Part shown: positions 1 through 9,869 of the stretch, piece after piece
Layout of the letters: every line of letters begins with the position of its first letter
Numbering within the stretch: the stretch's first letter is position 1
DNA from: Symsagittifera roscoffensis
Taxonomy: Eukaryota; Xenacoelomorpha; Acoela; Convolutidae
Assembly: GCF_963678635.1 (NCBI RefSeq)
Contig: NC_087070.1
Location: 9,830,539-9,894,538 of the forward strand
Direction: 5' to 3'
Length of the DNA stretch: 64,000 bases
Translations under genes and position numbers: made by a program
The notes under the pieces: model-generated
Seen by the model: only the letters and a program-made list of their open reading frames with translations
Database searches by the model: none
Told to the model about the DNA's origin: nothing

Positions 1-1215
1 AATCTGTGTAATTTTCTCTTATGGTTGTCCTACTTGCCACCGTGGATTCATATTTTTATTTGTTGAAGTATCATTTGACTGTGACATTCGACAAGAATGG
101 CGTCTAAAATGCATGGAAAAAACGATTTTTCATCCGGGCAGTTTGGTGGGAGAACTGGCTGTTTCAGAGAATTAATGGTCTTATTTGACAGAATGATTGA
201 ATTGAAAGATGTCGGTTTTAACTGACATGTGAAATTTTTGAAATTCGTTTGTAAAGAGACGTGACCATTTTTATTTTCGAGAAAACAGAAAAAGCGCTAA
301 AATCATAGCAAAGGTTTTCTGTAGTCGAGCAGAGAACAACGATTTACGCGTTCTGGTCGTTAGCCTTAAGTAGTAACGACTTTGTGGACCCGATGTTAAT
401 GGACCACACCTTGAACTGGCTTTGGCAGAGACGGTTAAAAGCATGTGAAGCTGTGTTTAGACGCTAGCCAGTCGTTTTAGAAAGCTTAGTTTCCGTCGGT
501 ATGTACTTCCGGGCGTATGTTACAGACCATTTTGGTTTTTCCTCTCTGCCGACTGCGGCATGGAAGGTATTAATGAAATCATAGTGAGATAAAATAATCA
601 TAATCTAATCGTAACGTGAGCAATTGATGTTGCTGTCTTTCATCATATGTGAATTACTTCAAACATCTCAACAGATGTCGTTACAATATTTTCCAGGCTG
701 TGTTCTTTTAAGGTTACTATAGATCTCCTGTTACTCAAGCGTTTTAAATGTTTTGATTCACATGTAAAGTCGATTACAGATTCTGTCGATTCTTATTGTC
801 AAGTTTTAAAGATGATTTTGGCCATTGGCTGTAGTCGGGGAAAAAGGTTTCGGCCTTGAATAGGTCTCTACTTCCAGTCTCAAATTTCCTGGTAGCTTGA
901 ATTCAAGTTCCACTAATCGTTGCCACTATCGCGCTTTGTTTGGAATAGTCGATTTTGCTAATAGACAATCCAATTTCATAGACAATTCAATTAGTGCTGT
1001 TGTAGAGGAGGGACGATTGAAGTAAATACTTTTAATGACAATGCAATAAATGCTGACTTGACTTAATTCCTGCAATATTGTTTATTGATGTATTTATATA
1101 ATGCTGGTATGGGCCCTATGCCGTGCTGCCTGATATTAAGACTTAACCAATTCTTTACCGAGTTGCCTGACGTTTTATTCTCAAGCAAATCTTTACAGCA
1201 TTGCAGATCTTTTAA
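1..1215. other. Non-coding stretch, no gene recognised
   Basis: AT-rich sequence with many stops in all frames. I found no domain, RNA gene or clear repeat. It may be the 3' flank or an intron of a gene lying to the left. Short open frames around 1063-1284 on both strands have no recognisable content. Confidence 0.4.
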
Positions 1216-1353
1216 CTTCGGATCTTTGTGCATCAACCAATTTTTTCTGCGAAATCCGATTTTGTCATTGAAATAGCTTTCCAAGCTGTCTCTAAGACTG
1301 ATAAGAATATCAAATTGGAAATGGACAAATTACTGATCCCCATCGAAGGGTAA
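1216..1353 (+). CDS. Possible orphan exon or coding remnant, unidentified
   Basis: An open frame of about 45 codons ends in TAA at 1351-1353. Its second half, from roughly residue 16 on, has a protein-like composition (VIEIAFQAVSKTDKNIKLEM, then DKLLIPIEG). The last codons overlap a donor-like GGGTAAGC, so this could be an exon spliced just before the stop rather than a gene end. There is no good acceptor at the left edge and I recognise no family. It could equally be chance. Low confidence. Confidence 0.15.
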   Translation, partial: LRIFVHQPIFSAKSDFVIEIAFQAVSKTDKNIKLEMDKLLIPIEG

Positions 1354-2019
1354 GCCGCGTCCAGAAAGAAGGCACGCGATCAAAAAGCTCGCAATCTTTT
1401 TCGGGTGAACGAAATGTTTAACAGAATCACAGTATGTTTTTTTTTCAATTACTGTTTGTTGGCTTTTGTTGAATTTCGTAATAAAAATGAAAATGTTAGA
1501 AATGAAAAAAATTTAAAATGTTCGATTTTAAAAAAAAAAATTTAAATGTTCGATTTTTAAATTTTTTTATAAGATTTTTGATCACTTTTTTATTCAGACT
1601 ATTTCAAAAGAACTATCAATCAACTTCACATAATCAAATTTGTTGTGCTTCTAATCCAATTCATTTAGGCTTCTGAAAAATTGAATAATATTGTTCGATA
1701 TTCATGTCTTTCGTCAGAGTTATTGGTTTTTGCGATTTCATCAATGCAGTTTACCATTGGTTCGATTTCGTGTCTTCGGAAGACTTCGATGCATAGCAGG
1801 CACGTTTTAAAATTATGTTGGAGGTATGCTGATTTTGTTCCTTATCTATTATATATTTAAATGCGGGCTGCACTATCTCGCCATGTTCAAGCTTTTTCAA
1901 CAAATCAGTTTTGCATGTTTAACAAAAGAATTCTTGCACGTTTAAGGTGTATCGTATGTACACTGCAATGGTTAAGCAATGCTTCGGTTCGATGTCAAGG
2001 ATTATTTCATCCATTTTGA

Positions 2020-3490
2020 AAGTAGCGACCCAATGATGGGATTCTATAAGGATTTCCCAGGGGTTGCGAATTTGGCCTCCATATACGAATAACCGAATCC
2101 TTTGTTTCCGAGATAAGGCAAAGTTTGATTTTTCAACCCCGTAGTTGGGTGCTGTCAGGGTACTCTCAGGGATTGCGAATCTTGTCTCCAAATCTCATAT
2201 CTAAAATCCTTGTTATCGAGAAATGACGTTATTTATGGTTTTTCAAAAAAAGTTAGATTTAAAAAGATTCAAAAATTTCGAAGATCTCCATCCTGTAATT
2301 GGAAGCTCTGAGGGTACCCTCAGAGGTTGCGAATCTTGCCTCTGAATATGACTGCTCAAATCGTTATGGTTTTTGAGATATGACGTTTTTTAGAATTTTA
2401 TCAAAGAATTTAGAATCCATGTTGTTTTCGAGGAATGACATCAAAGATGTTGTTTTTTTTTTTGTGATATTTTGAAAAAATTTTCAAGTAGACATACAAT
2501 TAATTATTTTCTTCAAAATTTGAAATGCCCATTTTTGTAGTGGGGGTTGTCAGAGTACTCTCAGGGGTCGCGAATGTTGCCTGCAAATATGACTGCTCAG
2601 TTCCTTGTAGTTTTCGAGATATGACGTGTTTTATTTTTTTAATTTTTCAGAAAACTTAGATTTCAAAAAAATTCACCCTTGTAGCTTCGTACTGCGAAGG
2701 TGCTTTCACGAGCTGCAAGTTGCAGATCTTGCATCCAAATGAGACTGCTCTAAGTTTCCGAGATGTGACGTTTGTTGTCTTTTTTTATTCAAAGTACTTA
2801 GTTTTAAATAATGAAGTTTGCATCTCTATATTCAGGCTCTTCCTTTGTACTTCCAGCAGTTGTAATTTTTACTTCAAAATTTGACGGCACAAATCCTTGT
2901 AATTTTCGAGATATGACGATTTTTGTGATTTTTTCAAAAACATTTTATTTTTCAAATTTTGAATCTCCCAACCAAGTAGTTGGGGGCTGTCGAAGTACTC
3001 TCAGGGATTGCAAATCTTACCTTCAATTGTGACTGCTCAAATCTTGGTAGTTTTCCTGATATGACGTTTTTTGTGATTTTTCAAAACAAAATTTAAAAAA
3101 ACTTAAATTTAAAGTTTTTTTAAATTTGACTTTCCTAACCCTGTAGTTGGGGGGCTGTCAGAGTACTCGAGAGTTTGTGAATCTTGTGTGCAAATATGCC
3201 TGCTCAATTATTTGTGTTTTTTAGAAAGTTTAAGTTTAAAGTTTCTCAATTTTTGAAATTCCAGCGCTGAGGGTACTGTGAGAGCAGTCTCAGAAGTTGC
3301 AAGTTTAGCGTTCTAATGCGACTGCTCATATGCTTTAAGTTTTCGAGAAGAGACGTCTTTGATATCATTTTAAAAAGTTTCAAAGAACTTCACAGAGTTT
3401 TATGGTTTTTCAAAATTTCAGTTTCTGTAATTGAGTGCTGTCAGAGTACACTCAAAAAATGCAGTTCTTATTTCCAATATCTGCGTTTTT
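2020..3490. repeat. Degenerate tandem array, period about 120-240 bp
   Basis: At least eight diverged copies of one unit follow each other. Each carries a block like CTGTCAGAGTACTCTCAGGG, then TTGCGAATCTTGCCTCCAAA, then GACTGCTCAAATCCTTG and TTTTCGAGATATGACGTTTT, separated by T/A-rich spacers. Recognisable blocks start near 2152, 2308, 2547, 2690, 2985, 3150, 3270 and 3430. Spacing is irregular and copies are about 70-80% alike by eye, so the array is old. Short ORFs inside it are by-products of the repeat. Confidence 0.75.
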
Positions 3491-3620
3491 TTTTTACAGT
3501 TTGTTCAAAATTCGAGGCACCGGAGGTGCGTTACACGCTAGTATAATTTAAAAAAAATGTTTTTCCAACAATTTTGTCATCTTATTTTTTTGATAACTTT
3601 TTTCTTGACTTACAATTTTG

Positions 3621-3660
3621 CATCGCAAGTGGTGCGAAGCTCTGCTTCGCCTCTGTGTTA
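3621..3660. repeat. Short interspersed hairpin motif (copy 1)
   Basis: The block ATCGCAAGTGGTGCGAAGCT continues into a perfect 7-bp hairpin, GCGAAGC-TCT-GCTTCGC (3634-3650), followed by CTCTGTGTTA. A near-identical block lies at 38983-39022 (GTGGTGCGAAGCTCCATTTC then GCCGCTGTGTTTA), and a related GCAGCTTCGCCTC lies near 26711. This looks like the end of a dispersed repeat family; the rest of the element could not be delimited. Confidence 0.5.
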
Positions 3661-3774
3661 ACATGCTTCTTTCCTTCATTTTTCAGGAAAGTTTTTATTA
3701 ATTTTTAAGAACCAAACCTGGTCAAATACTCAATTAATGTAGTATCTAGTTTTTACTAATTCGCTTGGAAATTT

Positions 3775-3835
3775 GTTTTTTTTTCTGCTCTCAGGTCCTT
3801 TCTGCTCTTGAACCATTCTGCTTACTATTCCGCCT
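3775..3835. repeat. MITE-end fragment (family I)
   Basis: A diverged copy of the family-I terminal segment: TTTCTGCTCTC...TTTCTGCTCTTG...ACCATTCTGCTTA. The same end is seen at 12106-12160, 27440-27505 and 29283-29346. Confidence 0.5.
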
Positions 3836-4081
3836 CCGACCGTTACATACGATTTTTATTGCGTTCCTGGGTGGTTACCATATCATGACTGCAGAGTCAA
3901 ACCAACGAGATCGCTATGCAATTAGCCGAAGTTCGAGTACTGGTATTGTGGGATTCACCCTGAGAAGCCATCTGGATAGCTCATTTTAAGAGATTTTGTG
4001 AGAATTTCTTCAGAGTAAGTCAGTCAATCGAGGGGGAGGGACCGACCTTCGATAGACTGCGAATTCTCTATTGCGAATCAT

Positions 4082-4380
4082 GGGCGGATCTAGGATTTTC
4101 TCGAGGGGGGATTTTAAAAAAATGTTTGAAATTTTTGACGACGACCTTTTTTTAGGTCGACCAAATTGATTTTCGGAGCTCTCCGAAAGCACTGAAAAGA
4201 CGCTGTTATGGTCAAATGACTTTTTGGGTACTTTATTGAAAATTTTTACAAACAAATCGCGTTTTTTTGGCGCGCGCTTTCAAAGTTTATATATTCGCGC
4301 CAAAGGCGCTTTTAGAAAAATTTTAGGGTCCGTCACCAAAAATGGATTTCTTAAAAAGTACCAAAGCTAGTCCGAATCTA
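4082..4380. mobile_element. MITE family E, copy 1 (hAT-like terminus)
   Basis: Begins GGGCGGATCTAGGATTTTCT and shares its body with the copies at 39474, 49556 and 58650. Shared landmarks are a GTCGACC...AATTGATTTTC block, TTGGCGCGCGCT, a GGCGCCAAAGGCGC-like hairpin and GTCCGTCACCAAA. The right terminus (expected to read AATCCGCCCCTG) is missing, so this copy is truncated. Non-autonomous: no transposase seen. Confidence 0.65.
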
Positions 4381-4614
4381 TATTTCTTCCGGCAAAGTTT
4401 TACAAGACTTATATAAAGTATAACAATGTTTGTTAAGGTTGATAATGGTGGGTAATTTGTCTTTGTCCACTTTCAGCTCTAATCAATTTTGTTTCAGAAT
4501 CTTTGCGATATCTTTGAAAATGTGATGCAGCTGCAGCCATCGTTTTATATATTTGTTTGACGATTTAAACCCAAGTCAATGTTGATTAAATCTCTTCTGA
4601 TAGTCAATATAAGA

Positions 4615-4764
4615 ATGGCATCATCCACATCCATAAAAGCTGTCAAAATTTTGGGCGAAGCTAACTACTCAAATCAATTAGCAGATCTCAAAGAAGCAGG
4701 CTGGACCGTTGACACTGAGAAAGACAAGCTCTCTAAAAGTTACAAATTCAATGATTTCAATGAA
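4615..4764 (+). CDS. PCBD: PCBD copy 1, exon 1
   Basis: Fifty codons from ATG 4615 to the donor GAA|GTGAGT at 4764/4765, phase 0. Only 84 bp separate the duplication breakpoint (4531) from this ATG, so copies 1 and 2 share almost no upstream sequence. Confidence 0.9.
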
Positions 4765-7700
4765 GTGAGTATTTTGGAGTTCTCAAATGCTTTTGGCTTA
4801 TGAATAATTCAAGAACCGGATCGTCTGGAGGTAAAGTCCATGCTTGGGACGATAAAAGTTAGTAGTTTTAGTCCGGATAGTAACTTTAGTAGCTATCAGA
4901 ATTTTTGTAGGCTTAGTTTCAAATGCAAGAACTTTTTTGAAAGTCCCTCTATTTTAACTACTTGAGCATACCAATTTCAATATTCTTGATGATGCAAAAA
5001 GTAATTAATTTCATGTTTTAGCTAGAAATAACACTAATAATTATAGCAAAAATATGCTAAACAAATTTTTCGACTGGAGTTGTTACATGCTATAATGCAA
5101 AAAAAAATTGAGGAGCCTAAACAACGGAAAACCATCAGATCGTTCTGATTGTAATGTTCGACCAGAAATTATACAGCAGCGGAAAATAGAAAAAGTTCTC
5201 TTTGACGACTGGCTGGCGTCAGATACTTTAATTCTATACGTTTTTCACCGTCTCGACTTAGCCAGTTGATTTTTGTCTGATTAAGGGTCAACAATGTTAC
5301 AGCTTTTAGGCCATCAGTCTTACGAATTTTACTTATCTTTCGACTACATGTGAATATAACCTCATAGCTGGGTCTCGGATCCCCAGACAAGGTGGTTACT
5401 ACTAAAAACAGGGCTAAAAACAAGAATTATTTTAGGTGACAGTTATATATCCGATCCGTTAGAGATCGATTGACTCTTTCCTCAACTTTGGCCCTTAACT
5501 TTTCATGCTCTGGAATAAAATTAAATTGCTCAGGCCATTACACCAGTTGAAAAGGTCTCAAGTGTTCATAAACAGTAACTAGGTACCGGACCTCCAATTC
5601 CAATATCCCCCGAGAGGTAATGTCGTTACTCTTTTTTTTACTGCTCGGAAGAGTTCGTCCTGAGGTCGCCGCTCAACCCTCCGGTTCCATTTAATTTCGT
5701 GATCAAGTGTCTTCACGCTTGTGTCCGGAGGATTCATGTTTTTCAATATGTATCACTTCAATCTACATTCTTGCTATCGACTTTTCGTCGCGTCTTATCT
5801 GGCTGTTGTCTTTTTTTTTAAAATAGTCCAAATATGGGAGTTTTTTCGTATTTCTTAGAAAGTGTCAGGGGTATATTCGAAATTAAAAAAATACATTGTA
5901 GAGTATTTCAGCCCTCCTTTCCGTGTTCGTTTTCACATTAAGACACTTATTGTCGTGTCCAGCGTGTTCGGGAAGGTTCGGCTGTGCCATCCAGGGGAAT
6001 GGGATAGATATACCTGTTGGAGCAACAAAGCATGTTTTAAATGATAAGATAATTTGTTCACATGCTAACTAATTTAAAAACGCATGTTTTTTTTAAATAG
6101 TTAATTCATATCATCTAACCGCGATTTGTAGTGGTTAAATTATCATTGATTCAATTTTCATTTGATACAGTCGCTTTCCAGCTATCGCGAAGTATTAAAT
6201 ACTAGTTAGGGCGTTGAAAGATGTAGCAAATAGTATAAAACGCTATGAGTCAGCTATAATCTTGCTGTGAAATCCTTAAATGTCAGAAAGTATTCACTGA
6301 ATATGTTTGCTAAAAATAAAATAGAGTTAAAAGAAGGCAAAGTTCACTAAGATATGAAAAGCTTTATTAGCATTCAAAAATTGAAAGATAGAACAAAAAC
6401 GATTAGAAGAAAAACCATTGTCAACTGAAAAATTATCATTAAGAGTTGGCGTGTGGTTTTCAAACATTGCAATCCATCAAAAAACCATTGCCGATAGAGA
6501 TGGTGGTACCCCTTTTGAATGCACTCGTTATGAGGAATGTAGACTATGAAAACTATCATCAAGAGCTGGCGTGTGGTTTTCAATCATGGTAAGCCATCAA
6601 AAATCCATTGCAGATAAAGATGATGGTATTCTTTTTGAATGCACTCGTTATGAGGAATTTACACTATGAAAACTATCAACAAGAGCTGGCGTGTGGTTTT
6701 CAATCATGGTAAGCCATCAAAAATCCATTGCAGATAAAGATGATGGTACCCTTTTTCAATGCACTCGTTTGAGGAGTTTACACTATGCAAAGTATCATCA
6801 AGAGCTGGCGTGTGGTTTTCAATCATTGTAATCCATTAAAAAACCATTGCCGATAAAGATGATGGTATTCTTTTTGAATGCACTCGTTATGAGGAATTTA
6901 CACTAAGAAAACTATCCATAAGAGCTGGCGTGTGGTTTTCGATAATTGTAATCCATCAAAAAACTATTGCCGATAAAGATGATGTACTCTTTTTGAATGC
7001 ACTCGTCATGAGGAATTTACACTATGAAAATTATCATCAAGAGCTGGCGTGTGGTTTTCAATAATTGTAATTCATCAATCATAATCATCATCATAGTTTG
7101 ATTTTGTCACCCGTTTTGAAACTCAGAGGTGAGGAGAAATGTCTTAGCCTCCAACTAGGCTTGTTATCTCTGTGTATCTGGCGAGTCTTCGGCCCTAAGC
7201 TAGGGCTGTTTTAGTTGTCTGCTGGATAATCTTCGACCTTGTGCTAGGTCTGCAATAGCCACGTTGTTATATCTTCGGCCTTGATCTAGGCTTGTATATT
7301 TCTGCTGCCGAGAGTCTTCAGCCTAGAGCTGTAGGCCTCTGACTCACTTCTAAAAGAGTGAAAAGTTAAAATTGAGCCCTGATCTGGGCCTGGTCTCATC
7401 TGATAGTCATTGATTTTCTTTTCAGCTTATTAAAAGCTTCCCGAAAATCTGCCAGTTCTCTTAGGTGCTTTGCATCTGCATGGATGCTATCAGTGCTCAT
7501 GTGATGGCGGTATATGAATCTTCTGTGATTGTAGCAAGGGACTTTCAGTTACCTCGCTACAACTCGATAGCAGCCGTTTAGTGCTTTGATAGTGCTGTAT
7601 TTATCCCTTCTGCTCGTTAGTTCCATTAATCCAACACTGTACCCATGAAATTTCAAATCACGAATCAGATAGCACATTTTATCAGCCGTTTCTACTGGTC

Positions 7701-9869
7701 CCATCAATCGTCGACTCTCTCGATCGAAGAGGTTATTAGTTCCTCCCATGACTATTATGTTTTTGCACCCGAGTTTCTGATATCTCTCAGAACATTGTCG
7801 CTGCACATTGTGGAGATGGCTCTATCTGGGCACGAAATAGTCATTGCATTCTTCAGGAATATTCCAAATACTAGCGAGGATCCCAGCTCACAGTTGTTCC
7901 TTCGTTTGGTAGAAGTATAGAATATTCTCCGAATAGGCTGTCTTTTGCTTTCAACAACACAGCGATGATTGGCTAGTGATCTTTGAATATCACGGATAGG
8001 ATTTTTGCGTAAATTAACAGTCTGCATTATTGCTAAAAGCAAACCTTTCGTTAATTCCTTTACTTTACACGCCAAATGCGCTCTTGAAAAGGTATGTTTT
8101 CAGCGTTCGTTTGAAAATATAAAGATCTAAAATACTCCTCAGCTCAAGTGGGAGCGAATTCCACTGTTTGCGAGCAAGTACTGAGAACGCACGGTTTCCG
8201 AATGATTTTTTTGCTGACTTCAATTCTGCTATGAATATGTTAGAGGTTCTAGTTGTGTTGCAATGCCGTTGAAATGAGGCCATGCCAATCAAGTAAACTG
8301 GGATTTCTCTATCGCGTAGTTTTTTGTGCATTAAAGTCATTGTTTTGAAAATAACTCTTTGTTCAATGGGAAGCCAGTGCAGGTGGTGTCTAAAGTCTTT
8401 ATACGAATCGTATTTCCTTAATCGAAAAATGAATCGACATGCTGCGTTCGGAACTCGTTGTAATTTAGCAAAAAGATATTTGGGTGCCCCATTTAGAATT
8501 ATGTTGCCGTAGTCCAAACGTGAAATAATTAAGCTATTGACCAGCATAATCCTGTCTTCTAGGTTCAAGTAGCGCTGTGTCCTGTATAGTTTCGAGAGTT
8601 GTGAGTTACAGGAACTGTAAATGTTGTTCGTTTGCAGGGTAAAGCTTAGGTTTAAATCAATCTTCACATCGAGGGATGTTATTTTATTTAGTCGCTTAAC
8701 TGCATTTCCAGCCACAATCATCGAATCAAGTTGAAATTTCCAACGCTTGAATCTGGTGCACATAATTTCAGTCTTATCAGGGTTTATTTTTAATTAGAAA
8801 GAACTGAAGGCTGACACAACCAAAAAACTATTGCCGATAAAGATGACGCTACTCTTTTTGCATGCACTCGTTATGAGGAATTTACACTTCAAAACTTTTT
8901 AATCAACTGAATATCAAATCAACTAATACTATCATCTTAGAATCCGTTAAATTGGGCTGTCAAACTGGTGTAACCGTTCAACGCACAATTCATCGTCCGA
9001 AAATTACAATAAAGTTTTGCCGCTTAAATTCTTTTCAGAATGGAAGCTTACATGCTTCTTCTGGAAAAGTAGACATCATTTATTACCAAGTTTTGTCAAA
9101 CTAGATGTAATTTAGTGAACATCGTTGAACCAAAAAAGCTGCTAAAAATTGATAGAAACTACATGTCTAAAAAACTATTTATCATGAGAGCTGTACCAAC
9201 ATGAAACAACATGCAAGAGCATAACTTAAAGCAAACCTTTCAATATTTTTTGCCTCGAAAATGAAATTGGAAGCTTTTAGAAGACATTCTGGAGCAATTT
9301 TTTAAAGCCCTGTTGTTTTTTTTGATAAGTTGCTGTTTTTACTATTTTTGCTGAGGTTAGTTTAAACGATGTTCATACAGTTCTTCGGATTTAATATGAA
9401 TAAAGTTTTTTTGTTAACATACTGAGGCGAAAACAAGTTTGGATCTTTTAAATCAGAATTCAACATATGATAACTTCACCCAATTTTCACTCATTTCTAG
9501 TCACTCATGAAAAAAGTTGATATGGGGGAGATTTTTAGATTATCACTTTTTAAAATCTGATCAAAAAGATGTTGCCATACTGAGGGGAAAATAATTTACA
9601 AAAAAAATTTAATTCGTGTCAAATTCATATAAGGGATTTGTGTACAACAGTTTCCTGTTTGTGTCCGTAGGCTGTAACTGTTTGAATAAAACAGTGAATT
9701 TTAGGCATTCGGCTGGATGACTCGCGTGGCTCTGAAAGCAGACAAGATGGACCACCACCCGGAGTGGTTTAATGTGTATAACAGAGTAGACGTCACACTC
9801 TCTACACACGAATGCGGAGGTGTGTCTCCGCGAGACATAGTCATGGCCCAGTTCATGGACTCAATCTAA
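4615..9869 (+). CDS. PCBD: Pterin-4a-carbinolamine dehydratase, copy 1 (2 exons)
   Basis: Exon 1 is 4615-4764 and exon 2 is 9705-9869, joined in phase 0 to give 104 aa, the usual family length. The enzyme dehydrates 4a-hydroxytetrahydrobiopterin, regenerating the cofactor of aromatic amino-acid hydroxylases; vertebrate homologues also act as HNF1 dimerisation cofactors (DCoH). Exon 1 gives the GW...[15 protein letters not shown] segment. Exon 2 carries the hallmark [20 protein letters not shown], with the active-site His pair, and [15 protein letters not shown]. The start at 4615 (ATGGCATCATCC) is chosen over 4579 because it gives family length. Splice sites: GAA|GTGAGT and TTTTAG|GCA. A poly(A) signal AATAAA is at 9978-9983. 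The intron is ~4.9 kb and full of repeats. The coding sequence appears identical to copy 2. Confidence 0.93.
6411..7078. repeat. Tandem array, 119-120 bp unit, about 6 copies (unit 1)
   Basis: The motif AGAGCTGGCGTGTGGTTTTC recurs near 6441, 6561, 6681, 6801, 6920 and 7040, a period of 119-120 bp. Each unit also has CCATTGCCGATAAAGATGAT and TTTTTGAATGCACTCGTTAT. Copies are about 85-95% alike. The sixth copy is split: its second half resumes at 8821 after the LINE insertion. The array sits in the PCBD intron. Confidence 0.9.
7146..7389 (-). repeat. Row of six short hairpins with covarying stems (unit 1)
   Basis: A ~44-bp tandem unit carries an inverted repeat whose sequence changes while pairing is kept: AGCCT/AGGCT (7146-7161), GCCCT/AGGGC (7192-7206), GACCT/AGGTC (7235-7250), GCCT/AGGC (7278-7291), GCCT/AGGC (7321-7336), GCCC/GGGC (7376-7389). 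Four of the middle ones are preceded by TCTTCG or TCTTCA. It lies in the apparent 3' UTR of the LINE. Confidence 0.6.
7549..8075 (-). pseudogene. SGNH-hydrolase-like ORF of the LINE, disrupted (unit 1)
   Basis: Two frames (8075-7755 and 7806-7549) overlap and read the same DNA near 7755-7806, which points to a frameshift. The second frame holds the SGNH block III motif [11 protein letters not shown]. The block-I GDS motif is not recognisable. In this copy a TAA at 7551-7549 cuts the frame before the block V motif ([12 protein letters not shown]), which is still encoded downstream and is open in unit 2. SGNH/GDSL esterase domains are known in ORF1 proteins of CR1/L2-type LINEs; here the domain lies downstream of RT, which is unusual. 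Confidence 0.7.
8065..8763 (-). pseudogene. LINE reverse transcriptase C-terminal region (unit 1)
   Basis: A 232-codon frame from the first Met; the RT frame actually continues upstream through the motif [11 protein letters not shown] to a stop at the truncation point. Typical RT-thumb features follow: [40 protein letters not shown] and a C-terminal [16 protein letters not shown]. The YADD catalytic box lies in the missing 5' part, so the product cannot be active. It ends in TAA just as the SGNH-like frame begins, with an overlap of about 10 bp. Confidence 0.85.
8821..8895. repeat. Second half of split 120-bp array unit (unit 1)
   Basis: CAAAAAACTATTGCCGATAA, then a TTTTTGCATGCACTCGTTAT block and GAGGAATTTACACTTC, continue the array copy that stops at 7078. 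This proves the LINE inserted after the array had expanded. Confidence 0.85.
9705..9869 (+). CDS. PCBD: PCBD copy 1, exon 2
   Basis: Starts after the acceptor TTTTAG in phase 0 with [20 protein letters not shown] and ends DSI-TAA at 9869. It contains the conserved HHPEW active-site segment and the THECGG motif. Confidence 0.93.
   Translation, partial: AFGWMTRVALKADKMDHHPEWFNVYNRVDVTLSTHECGGVSPRDIVMAQFMDSI

Larger units (their letters stand above)
7079..8820 (-). mobile_element. 5'-truncated LINE with RT C-terminus and SGNH-like ORF (unit 1)
   Basis: A non-LTR retrotransposon fragment of ~1.74 kb on the minus strand, inserted in the sixth unit of the 120-bp array: array sequence stops at 7078 and resumes at 8821. 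In transcription order it contains the RT palm/thumb C-terminus (8802-8065, starting at the [11 protein letters not shown] stretch), an overlapping frame-disrupted SGNH-hydrolase-like region (8075-7549 and on), a row of small hairpins (7389-7146), and a short A/T/C microsatellite-like 3' tail (7079-7100). The 5' half (endonuclease, RT fingers) is absent, as expected for incomplete reverse transcription. The microsatellite-type 3' end and RT style suggest the CR1/L2-like group; this is an inference. Confidence 0.85.

Noticed and set aside
6411-7078. Direct repeats considered as a CRISPR array
   Set aside because: The repeated units are contiguous ~120-bp satellite copies without unique spacers, in an animal gene intron.
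7645-7920. 91-codon + strand ORF, also at 16598-16873
   Set aside because: Antisense shadow of the SGNH-like region of the minus-strand LINE.
8324-8512. 62-codon + strand ORF
   Set aside because: Antisense shadow of the LINE reverse transcriptase.
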